The translations under genes and the position numbers were made by a program. DNA of 64,000 nucleotides from Aequorivita iocasae. GTDB taxonomy: Bacteria > Bacteroidota > Bacteroidia > Flavobacteriales > Flavobacteriaceae. This document shows positions 41,571 through 49,765 of this stretch, one piece after another. The stretch is from the NCBI RefSeq assembly GCF_016757735.1, contig NZ_CP068439.1, positions 2,480,001 through 2,544,000 of the forward strand. The letters are read 5' to 3'. The notes below the pieces were generated by a model. The model did no database searches. It saw only the letters and a program-made list of their open reading frames with translations, and was not told the DNA's origin. Numbering within the stretch: position 1 is the first letter of the stretch; the number at the start of each line of letters is the position of its first letter.

Positions 41571-44300
41571 ATGTTGAATGATTGGATAGAAAATTGCAGA
41601 AAGTATGTATTGCGGTATCTATTAATTATTGCAATTTTATTTGTTTCTAAAAACATTATACAGAAACTTTTAATTGGTCTTGGCAAACTCTTCAATTTTG
41701 AATCGACCGAGTTTAAAATAGGTTATATTATATTGATAATTCTTGGATTTAGTAGCTACCTATTCTTAATAGATAAAAAATTTATAGTTTCAAAAAAGGG
41801 GCATTTCCTTGCAATTGCTCTATTCTCAAGTTATTTGATTTTTCGATTTTTCGACAACGGAGTTATATATCTTCCAGAACCCACGCTTTTAAAATACATT
41901 GATGTCGTTGTTTTATTTTTTCTATTGCATTGTATTCACTGGAGCAACATTAAACTACTAAGCTCAATTACAAATTCCAACAGTAAGGACTTTTTTATCA
42001 ACGATGCTGTATTTGTAGATGGAGAAATTGATAATGAATTAATTGTACAAAAACTTATTACTAGCATTAAAGGCTACAAACCTAAAAACTCATTTAGCAT
42101 AGGCATTAATGCGGAATGGGGTTTTGGTAAATCAACCTTTTTACATCGATTTGATCAAGAATTTAGAAAAACCAATTCCGAAACCATTATGTTTTGGTTT
42201 CACATTTGGAAAAATAAAGGTGATAAAGCAATCATTGATAATTTCTTCAAAGAATTCGCAACAAACCTTAAGCCTCACTCTGCTGAAATTGAAGATAATA
42301 TTGAAAAATATACTGATGCTATTTTAAGTGTAAGTCCGGGAGAGATTAGCAATTTAATACGAGCTGGTAAAGATATCTTTAGAGAAGATCATAGTCTTGA
42401 AGGGTACTATCAAAAGATTCAAGAGGCTATCAAACGGATTAATCGCCAAATCATAATTATACTTGATGATTTGGATCGACTTGAAAACAACGAAATTCTT
42501 GATACCTATAAAATTATAAGAACATTATCTGATTTTGACAATGTGATATTTCTAGCTGGTTATGACAGAAATTACCTAGAAAAAACACTTGGTGATAGTA
42601 AGGAGAACTACATAAATAAAATTTTTCAAGTAGAAATTGATCTCCTACCATTTGATGAGAGTCAAATCAATGAAATGCTTTTGGATGGTATTAAAAAAGC
42701 ATTTCCACATCGTATTAATCAAGAAGACAAGCAAGAAGAACACATTAGAAATGAAAAATTATTTCTAGTATTTAACTCCTTATTTGCTGGTAAAGCTTTT
42801 CAAGCATCTTTGGATTTATCTAACATTAGTCTTGATAATTTACTTAATGAAGAAACCCAATTTAGTTGTAGTGACTTAAAATTAGATTATAAATATTTTA
42901 TTAGAACCTATAGAGATCTAAAGAGATTTCTTAATGAATTTAAATTTAGTAAAACCTTAATTAATACGAATGATATATATCTTCCCGATTATGTACTATT
43001 TAGACTTTTAACTTTTCGCTATAAAAATTTACACCATTTAGTTTTTGAAAAAATATCAAACATTATTGATAACAAAGACTATGACGTGGTAAATGAAAAA
43101 ATGACTGATAGTTGGAACGAGACTGATGGTAGTCATTATATTTATACTGAAAGCTCAAAAGAAAAACTATTCGATACACTGAAAGCGAATAATTATAATT
43201 TAAAAGATATAGAAATCATAAATGCTTCCTTATGTATTTTGTTCGGTGAAAAAAGTAAAGCTTTCTATGAAACAAATCAATATACTATTTCTAAATCTTA
43301 TTACACAAATTTTTATTTAAGAAATGGAATTCCTAATGATGCGTATACTGTCTCTAAATTTAAAGAATCTTTTTACGCAGGTAATATAGTAGACTTGATA
43401 AATAAAATGAAGGGTTTGTCTCAAAATGTTAGATTACAAGCTTTCAATGAGCTAAAATTATATTTGTTTTCAATTGCTAATTCCGTAGAAAACAACAAAG
43501 CTGATTTTTCAAAATTTATAATCGCATTAAATCACTTTGAATTCATTTCTCTGGTAAACGATTTCAAGGAAGTTGAAAAAATAATTCAAAATTTCTCGGA
43601 AAAAACACCGAATCTTACTCATACAGATTTAAAGGATGCTCTTATTAATTCAAATATAATTATAGGTCCACTAGATCGCTTTTTAGCAGATGTAATCATC
43701 AATGCAGCAAGAAAAGAAAGAGATGATATATACACAAAAGAAAATTCTATCGAATACGCTAATTTTCCTTTTAATGTAACAGACACCAAGAATATATTAT
43801 TAGAAAAGTTCGAAAACGTCTTGAAACAAAATGTAGGATATAATATTCACTTTAGCTACTACACCCTTCAAGTTGATTTTATTGCGGTAGACTTTCAAAT
43901 AATACTAGCATTTAAAGCTGACAAGCTATTTAAAAAACACATCCAACGGAATTTTCTTCATTTTTTGTGGGTAGGTTATCTAGATTTTAAAGCAGAACCA
44001 GAAGGATTCCCACAAGAACATCAGACTTATAAACCTAATGATTTTCTTTGTCAGATTTTCTGCAACATAACAGATTGGAAGGCTCTAAAAGCTCATAAAA
44101 AAAATAAAGATATTTATAAACAATTTAGAGAGAATGGATTCAAAAACTATAATGAGTATTTGATGACTGAGGAAATTGAAAATATTATAGTAGGTGAAGA
44201 CCACAAATCGAAGTTGGAAAGGATTAAAAAATTAATGAAAGTCTTTATTGCCAATGATTGTAAACCATTAAACAGAAAACAATTTGCAGAAGTTAAATAA
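41571..44300 (+). CDS. KAP-family P-loop NTPase with membrane segments (putative defence)
   Basis: A 909-residue protein with four hydrophobic helices in its first about 130 residues (e.g. VLRYLLIIAILFVSKNII, YIILIILGFSSYLFLI), which anchor it in the membrane, then a KAP P-loop domain: Walker A NAEWGFGKSTF at about residues 180-190 and Walker B IIIILDDLDRLEN near 294-306, then a YDRNYLEKTLG sensor-like segment. The long helical C-terminus has no recognised domain. KAP proteins with N-terminal helices occur in phage-defence loci. It is first in a four-gene operon whose next gene overlaps its end. Confidence 0.85.
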   Translation: MLNDWIENCRKYVLRYLLIIAILFVSKNIIQKLLIGLGKLFNFESTEFKIGYIILIILGFSSYLFLIDKKFIVSKKGHFLAIALFSSYLIFRFFDNGVIYLPEPTLLKYIDVVVLFFLLHCIHWSNIKLLSSITNSNSKDFFINDAVFVDGEIDNELIVQKLITSIKGYKPKNSFSIGINAEWGFGKSTFLHRFDQEFRKTNSETIMFWFHIWKNKGDKAIIDNFFKEFATNLKPHSAEIEDNIEKYTDAILSVSPGEISNLIRAGKDIFREDHSLEGYYQKIQEAIKRINRQIIIILDDLDRLENNEILDTYKIIRTLSDFDNVIFLAGYDRNYLEKTLGDSKENYINKIFQVEIDLLPFDESQINEMLLDGIKKAFPHRINQEDKQEEHIRNEKLFLVFNSLFAGKAFQASLDLSNISLDNLLNEETQFSCSDLKLDYKYFIRTYRDLKRFLNEFKFSKTLINTNDIYLPDYVLFRLLTFRYKNLHHLVFEKISNIIDNKDYDVVNEKMTDSWNETDGSHYIYTESSKEKLFDTLKANNYNLKDIEIINASLCILFGEKSKAFYETNQYTISKSYYTNFYLRNGIPNDAYTVSKFKESFYAGNIVDLINKMKGLSQNVRLQAFNELKLYLFSIANSVENNKADFSKFIIALNHFEFISLVNDFKEVEKIIQNFSEKTPNLTHTDLKDALINSNIIIGPLDRFLADVIINAARKERDDIYTKENSIEYANFPFNVTDTKNILLEKFENVLKQNVGYNIHFSYYTLQVDFIAVDFQIILAFKADKLFKKHIQRNFLHFLWVGYLDFKAEPEGFPQEHQTYKPNDFLCQIFCNITDWKALKAHKKNKDIYKQFRENGFKNYNEYLMTEEIENIIVGEDHKSKLERIKKLMKVFIANDCKPLNRKQFAEVK

Positions 44301-45639
44301 AAACCTTCAAAAACCTACAGCAGCAATTTTCAATATTAAAAAATTGCTTCAATGTAATTTTAAAATTGCAGCCTATCAACGACCTTATAAATGGTCTGTT
44401 AAAAATGTAAATGATCTCATTGACGATATGATAACTTTTCAAGAGAAAAACGCATATCGTATAGGTACTATTATTATTTACAGAGGTAAAAAAAAGAAGA
44501 TTAAAGAAATTGTAGACGGTCAACAACGCTATTTAACTTTATTGCTTATATACAAAGCTTTAAAAGAAAATGAACCGTCTAATACCTTACTAAATTTCGA
44601 TGTACCTTCTTTAAATAATTTAGAATTTGACAATGCGATCAGTATTGCTAATCTAAAAGCAAATTATGCTCATATACAATCTAGAGTTACTGATTTTGAT
44701 GAAGGTTTAATTCGTTTCTTTTTAGAAAAATGTGAGTTTGTTCAAGTTACTATAACCGATTTAGGAGAGGCCTTTCAGTTTTTTGATTCCCAAAACTCTA
44801 GAGGTAAAGCTTTATATCCTCATAATTTACTGAAAGCTTTTCACCTTCGTGAGATGAACCACCTAGAGGAGCCTGAGAAAATCAAAATTATTGCGCATTG
44901 GGACAAAACAGATCCTCAATTCCTTAAAGATGCTTTTGCCAATTATTTTTTTAAAATCAGGAATTGGTCAACAGGTAAAAGTGCGTCCTATTTTTCTAAA
45001 GATGAAATATCCGTTTTTAAGGGGGTAAATCTTTTAGACAATCAATTATACCCATATGCCCGGTCTATTGCCATAAATGCAAAGTATGTAGGCTTAAAAC
45101 AGCAGATTCTCTATGACTTTAATGATAGCCAAGAGCACTTCCCCCACCAGCTTGATGCATTCACTGTAAATGGCGAGTGGTTTTTTGATTTTGTAAAACA
45201 CAAATCTAAAATGGTTGAAGCAATTAAAGACTTTACAAATGACTATTACAACTTTGATGATCATAATTCTAAAGCTTTTGAGGTCATTAATAAATTAAAT
45301 ACTTATACTAAATCGTATAGAACAGGAGATAAGTATTGCCGTAATCTATTTGAAGTAACCCTGCTCTATTACATCGATAAATTTGGAGAAAAGCAACTGG
45401 AAAAAGTGATTCCATTAATTTTCTTTTGGGCTTACAGACCTCGTATAAAACTTACAGCCGTAAGACTTGAATCTGTTGACAACCATGCGAGACATCCTAA
45501 TAGCCTCATTCGCCTCATTAAAGAAAGCTTAACCACATCTCAAGTACTCATCTATAGACTCAAACCAATTACTAAAATAGGCGGTAATTCTGATGAGCTA
45601 GCTAGACTATATACTGAATACAAACTTATCCAAACCTAA
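44284..45639 (+). CDS. DUF262 domain protein (putative defence)
   Basis: A 451-residue protein with an N-terminal DUF262 (GmrS-like, ParB/Srx-fold) domain: FKIAAYQRPYKWSVKNVNDLIDDM, YRIGTIIIYRG and the DGQQR motif at residues 78-82, followed by FQFFDSQNSRGKALYPHNLLKAF. No DUF1524/HNH nuclease domain is seen in its C-terminus. The likely start is TTG 44284, inside the KAP gene (17-base overlap), because no ATG occurs before the domain. It ends overlapping the next DUF262 gene by one base. Function would be NTP-driven nucleic acid recognition, by analogy. Confidence 0.82.
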   Translation: MQKLNKNLQKPTAAIFNIKKLLQCNFKIAAYQRPYKWSVKNVNDLIDDMITFQEKNAYRIGTIIIYRGKKKKIKEIVDGQQRYLTLLLIYKALKENEPSNTLLNFDVPSLNNLEFDNAISIANLKANYAHIQSRVTDFDEGLIRFFLEKCEFVQVTITDLGEAFQFFDSQNSRGKALYPHNLLKAFHLREMNHLEEPEKIKIIAHWDKTDPQFLKDAFANYFFKIRNWSTGKSASYFSKDEISVFKGVNLLDNQLYPYARSIAINAKYVGLKQQILYDFNDSQEHFPHQLDAFTVNGEWFFDFVKHKSKMVEAIKDFTNDYYNFDDHNSKAFEVINKLNTYTKSYRTGDKYCRNLFEVTLLYYIDKFGEKQLEKVIPLIFFWAYRPRIKLTAVRLESVDNHARHPNSLIRLIKESLTTSQVLIYRLKPITKIGGNSDELARLYTEYKLIQT

Positions 45640-47603
45640 TGTCCAAAAATCCACCACTATTAAGTATTTCTGATATTTTTAAAAATGCAAATTATAGCAT
45701 ACCTATTTATCAACGTGAATATGCCTGGACAATCACGGAAGTTACACAGTTGCTGTCTGATCTATGTAGTCAAGCAAAAGCCAATCAAAACGACAACTAC
45801 TATTTAGGCACTTTAGTTATTAATAAAGGAATTCGTGATATAGAAGAAGTTATAGATGGACAGCAACGATTAACCACCCTATATATACTACTAGCTTACC
45901 TGTCTCACAATAAAGAATCATCTTATAATCTTAATTTTGATTTTGACACGCTGTTATTTGATTCCAGACCCCATTCAATTAGCGCTTTACAAGCCGTCTA
46001 TCATAAAAAACTTGATGATGTAAATGAACCAGCAATAAAAGCAACTTATAAAATTATTAGAGATAACCTAAGTCAATATTTTGAAGAGTTTAGTATTACA
46101 GAGGAAGAATTTACAGACTACCTTTTAAATAAAACGCTTCTTCTCAAAGTTACAGTACCACCGGATACAGATCTTAACCATCATTTTGAGATTATGAATG
46201 TCCGTGGTGAGCAACTTGAAAAGCACGAGGTTCTCAAATCAAGACTTATGGGGTTTTTAAAAGATTACCCAGAGGATCGGGAACTATTTAATACTGTATG
46301 GGAAGCTGCAAGTGATATGAACCGATATATACAGTTGTTCTTTACAAGGATTACAGGAGATGATACTAAAAACTCCCGAAAGAAAATCTTTGGAAATGAT
46401 GGAAATACAATACCAGAATGCTATGAAGAATTACTTACAGCCTTTATAAGTACTCAAGAGGTATATGAAAAAGAAAATAAGTCATCTAAATCAAGTTTGA
46501 ATAAAATTCTAGAGTCAAAAGAAATAATTCACTTGGAAAAATCTGAAAATAAAGAATATCAGGAACAACTTACAGCTGTTATTAACTTTCCTAATTTTTT
46601 ACTTCACGTTTTAAAAATTCAAGAAAACAACAAGGATGTAGCCTTAGATGACAAACAATTACTCAAACAATTTGAGCAAGTTTATAATTATAAGAGTGAT
46701 CAATCTAAGTTTGCTAAAGATTTTTGCTATAGTCTACTCAAAATGAAATTTTTATTTGATAAATACGTTATTCGAAATTTAGATTTAGGACAGGACACCA
46801 AATGGATATTATGGAAGCAAGTTCATCAGTTTCAAAAAGGAAAATCACATTACTTTAAAGATACATTTGAGTGGGCTGAGAGGGAAGATGAAAACAATAA
46901 TGATAATAATCGTATCATAATGTTACAATCTATGTTTCACGTATCTTTTCCTACAAGAATCTATAAGCATTGGTTTAACGCTACCTTATATCACTTGTTT
47001 AATAATTCTAAAAGGGGAGTAATTGAGGCAGAAGAGCTGATAGCTTATTTGGAAAAATTGAATGATGCTTTTTTCTTTGATCGAAATCAATCATCTGATG
47101 ATGATTTAGCATATGAAGAAATTATTTTCAACAATAAGGCTTTAGCAAAAAATAATACTGTAAGCGATGATATTTGGAGTTTAGGCACGCAAACTAAAAA
47201 TTTCATATTCAATAGGCTTGACTATTTAATTTGGTATTATTCCACAATAGAGACAGAAACTCATAAAAATCTAATTTCAATTGATAAAGCTAAAAATTTT
47301 CAATTTGGTTTTAGAAGTTCAGTAGAGCATTTTTTTCCTCAACACCCTAGAAATGGAGATGAACCTCCTTTTGACAATATAGATTGCTTTGGAAATCTTT
47401 GTCTTATTAGCCAGCAAAAAAACTCACGTTTTAGTAATGACTTACCAAAAGCAAAAAAAGCAAACTATCACAGACCAGATGACAAGCCCGAAAGCTTAAA
47501 AATGGAATTAATGTGGGAAAATGCCGATAATTGGAATGCGGAGAATCTTGAAAAACATGAGAAATTAATGATTGAAATCTTAAACTCAACTTATGAAGGA
47601 TAG
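45639..47603 (+). CDS. DUF262-DUF1524 (GmrSD-like) putative nuclease
   Basis: A 654-residue protein with the complete two-domain layout of GmrSD-type type IV restriction enzymes: DUF262 (YSIPIYQREYAWTITEV, YYLGTLVI, DGQQR at residues 73-77, FEIMNVRGEQLEKHEVLKSRLM) and a C-terminal DUF1524 HNH nuclease (SVEHFFPQHP at about 562-569, FGNLCLIS, NSRFSNDLPKAK). GmrSD cleaves modified phage DNA. Here it is paired with a second DUF262 protein and a KAP NTPase, an arrangement I do not recognise as a named system. Start ATG overlaps the stop of the upstream gene by one base. Confidence 0.88.
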   Translation: MSKNPPLLSISDIFKNANYSIPIYQREYAWTITEVTQLLSDLCSQAKANQNDNYYLGTLVINKGIRDIEEVIDGQQRLTTLYILLAYLSHNKESSYNLNFDFDTLLFDSRPHSISALQAVYHKKLDDVNEPAIKATYKIIRDNLSQYFEEFSITEEEFTDYLLNKTLLLKVTVPPDTDLNHHFEIMNVRGEQLEKHEVLKSRLMGFLKDYPEDRELFNTVWEAASDMNRYIQLFFTRITGDDTKNSRKKIFGNDGNTIPECYEELLTAFISTQEVYEKENKSSKSSLNKILESKEIIHLEKSENKEYQEQLTAVINFPNFLLHVLKIQENNKDVALDDKQLLKQFEQVYNYKSDQSKFAKDFCYSLLKMKFLFDKYVIRNLDLGQDTKWILWKQVHQFQKGKSHYFKDTFEWAEREDENNNDNNRIIMLQSMFHVSFPTRIYKHWFNATLYHLFNNSKRGVIEAEELIAYLEKLNDAFFFDRNQSSDDDLAYEEIIFNNKALAKNNTVSDDIWSLGTQTKNFIFNRLDYLIWYYSTIETETHKNLISIDKAKNFQFGFRSSVEHFFPQHPRNGDEPPFDNIDCFGNLCLISQQKNSRFSNDLPKAKKANYHRPDDKPESLKMELMWENADNWNAENLEKHEKLMIEILNSTYEG

Positions 47604-48318
47604 TATTGAAAATAGGTTCTCCTTAAAAGATATAAAAAGTGCATTTGACCATTTCCTTGGACAAGAAAAGTATGGTGTCCGAGATATATTTAATGGTATC
47701 CTAAATTCAATTAGCAAACAATTACAACAAGAAGGGATTTATGCGTTTTGGTGGAAAAATGAAAATGACTTGCTTAAAAACCATTTACTAAATCCAGATA
47801 CATCCTATTATTTAAAAGGTCCACATGACAACTCAGAAAAGGCAAACCACTTCTTAAGAGTAATTTTCAATAAAGAATGGATAAACAATGCTAGTCAAGG
47901 TACTCATATCTGCTTATATGTAGGGAAAAGCACAAATATTAAATCAAGAATAAATGGTCAAATAAAATACAATATAGATCCAAAAAAGTTTAACCAATTT
48001 GATCCTACTATCTGGAAAGATAGTAAAAGTAAAAATCAATTAGATGACGATCATAGTCATCTATGGCCAGAATCCAAGAACAATGAAAGATTAACAAAAT
48101 GCAAATATGGTTTTGGTAAAAAACCTAATACTGTAAGTCAATTGCGTATAGGCTTGGAACGTCTTTTTAATACCGATGCATTAGAATTAATTAAAGAGCA
48201 CGTAGAGATTTCATTTTTACCTTATCCTGGAAAAGAAAATGCTGTAAACCGTTTCTTTATAGAGGAAAAACTAATCGCTTCTTTGTATCCTATTTTAAAC
48301 ATAGATGTTGAGAGATAA
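47593..48318 (+). CDS. GIY-YIG-like endonuclease domain protein
   Basis: A 241-residue protein. GIY at residues 48-50 (QQEGIYAFWW) and YVG at 109-111 (HICLYVGKSTNIKSRI, catalytic Arg about 119) match the GIY-YIG nuclease core with an unusually long insertion of about 55 residues. Near the C-terminus NRFFIEEKLIASLYPILNI supplies the expected Glu and Asn. A role as the nuclease arm of the operon is inferred. It overlaps the DUF262-HNH gene by eleven bases, so translation is coupled. Last gene of the operon. Confidence 0.65.
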   Translation: MKDSIENRFSLKDIKSAFDHFLGQEKYGVRDIFNGILNSISKQLQQEGIYAFWWKNENDLLKNHLLNPDTSYYLKGPHDNSEKANHFLRVIFNKEWINNASQGTHICLYVGKSTNIKSRINGQIKYNIDPKKFNQFDPTIWKDSKSKNQLDDDHSHLWPESKNNERLTKCKYGFGKKPNTVSQLRIGLERLFNTDALELIKEHVEISFLPYPGKENAVNRFFIEEKLIASLYPILNIDVER

Positions 48319-48319
48319 T

Positions 48320-48510
48320 AACTTACACTTTAATCCGAATCTTTACATTTGTTTTTCGAAAATCCTTAATCATTCTCAAAACATTAATAGCATTATCCCA
48401 AGCCTACTTCATTTCCACCTACACTTCAGCCGCAGCTTTCACAGTATCAAAAGAAATTTCATAAGTTCGGTTAGAAGACCAACTGTATGTTCAAGCTTGG
48501 CAGGAATAAT
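48320..48510 (-). pseudogene. Possible decayed minus-strand gene
   Basis: On the minus strand one frame reads NRTYEISFDTVKAAAEV, stop, VEMK, stop, AWDNAINVLRMIKDFRKTNVKI: protein-like segments broken by stops. I cannot assign a family. It may be a fragment of a gene lost from the island. Confidence 0.25.
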
Positions 48511-48638
48511 AGTCTAAAATATTAACAAAATACCTACCCCCATTACGGTGTTTCGGAACAACCAATGAAAAGCCCACCATATTTTAAGTGCCAAATAAAA
48601 ATGAAACCCTTAGGTGTGGGTGAATTATCATTTTTTCC

Positions 48639-48698
48639 TATATTTACAGCTCTCCCCTTTTAAATTGTCCCTAATGCGGAATCCCGTAATGGGATGGA
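48639..48698 (+). promoter_or_regulatory. Leader-like repeat, copy 2 (upstream of phosphorothioation operon)
   Basis: TATATTTA (48639-48646), TCTCCCCTTTTA (48651-48662) and the 24-base exact repeat (48675-48698) reproduce the order and spacing of 41318-41375. It lies about 180 bases before the DUF4007 gene. The shared core includes an inverted repeat ATCCC-GTAAT-GGGAT able to form a small hairpin in RNA. Confidence 0.6.
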
Positions 48699-48880
48699 AT
48701 TAAATTGTTTTAAATTTATTAATTCCGGGTAAGAAATCATTTTTAGACAAACTAGACAATTGGAGATTTAATTAACAATAATCAGAAATTCGTGGTTAAC
48801 AACTCGAATGGATTTAAACTCGATTAATATCTAATAATTGGTTACTTTGTAGCTTATAAAATAGTTTTTCATACGAAAAT

Positions 48881-49765
48881 ATGATATTGGAAAATACTGA
48901 AATAATTAAATATACATTCTCTGGACATGACTCTTTTCAATGCCGACAACTTTGGTTAAAAAAGGGTTATGACTATGTGCAAGAAGGGAAGAATTTTAAC
49001 GATGAAGATGCGGTTGTTGAACTTGGAGTTGGGAAAAATATGGTTTCATCAATTCGTTTTTGGTTGAAGGCTTTCAACATTATCGACAACAAGGACATAC
49101 CAACTGAATTTGGAAAGCGATTATTTGATGACGAAACTGGCTATGATCCTTTTTTGGAAGATGAAGCAAGTCTTTGGCTTTTGCATTATCAGTTAGTGAA
49201 AAATGGTTTTGCTTCTATATACTCTATCATTTTTAATGAATTCAGAAAAGAGAAACTCTTCTTTAACAAAGAAACCTTTGTAAACTACATGAAGAGAATT
49301 GGAGAGAGCAATCCTGATTTGAATTTCAATGAAAACACGGTTGCTAAAGATTTTATTGTTTTTTCAAACCTTTATAAAAGTGATCCTGAAAGTAAGGATG
49401 TTGAGGATAGTTTTTCCGGCATTCTTTCTGAAATAGAACTTTTAAAGACCAGTGGAAAAGGCAAAGATGAGCAATTTTTCATTGAGAATTCAGAAAGAGA
49501 CGATCTTCCTGAGTCAATCGTTTTGTATGCTATCTTGGACAATCCAAACTACACAAATTCAATTAGTTTAAATTCCCTTGAGTTTGATTGGAATAGTCCA
49601 GGTTCAATTTTCGCTTTAAATCGTTCGGGATTGATGAATAAAATCGCTGATATTATTGATGATTCCAAAGAAGTAACTTTTACTGATCAGGCTGGGATTA
49701 AAGAATTACAGTTCAAGAAAAAAGAAGACGCTTACAAAATTTTAGATAGATACTATGCCAAATAA
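48881..49765 (+). CDS. DUF4007 family protein (phosphorothioation-associated)
   Basis: A 294-residue protein of the DUF4007 family: FSGHDSFQCRQLWLKKGYDYV near the N-terminus, VVELGVGKNMVSSIRFWLKAF, TEFGKRLF, DPFLEDEASLWLLHYQLV and a C-terminal FALNRSGLMNKI region. DUF4007 proteins are recurrently encoded beside DNA-sulfur-modification genes and a large ATPase. Its activity is not established to my knowledge. It overlaps the ATPase gene by eleven bases and is the first gene of the operon, about 180 bases after the leader-like repeat. Confidence 0.88.
   Translation: MILENTEIIKYTFSGHDSFQCRQLWLKKGYDYVQEGKNFNDEDAVVELGVGKNMVSSIRFWLKAFNIIDNKDIPTEFGKRLFDDETGYDPFLEDEASLWLLHYQLVKNGFASIYSIIFNEFRKEKLFFNKETFVNYMKRIGESNPDLNFNENTVAKDFIVFSNLYKSDPESKDVEDSFSGILSEIELLKTSGKGKDEQFFIENSERDDLPESIVLYAILDNPNYTNSISLNSLEFDWNSPGSIFALNRSGLMNKIADIIDDSKEVTFTDQAGIKELQFKKKEDAYKILDRYYAK

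Larger units (their letters stand above)
48319..48880. other. Gap between the two defence operons
   Basis: A 562-base region holding a decayed minus-strand coding-like stretch (about 48320-48510), the second copy of the leader-like repeat (48639-48698), and an AT-rich tract leading into the DUF4007 gene. A 70-codon plus-strand frame at 48305-48517 overlaps the end of the upstream gene and is not convincing. Confidence 0.6.

Noticed and set aside
48305-48517. 70-codon plus-strand frame after the GIY-YIG gene
   Set aside because: Overlaps the upstream gene end, low-complexity composition and no conserved feature; minus-strand protein-like segments in the same place are more plausible as relics.
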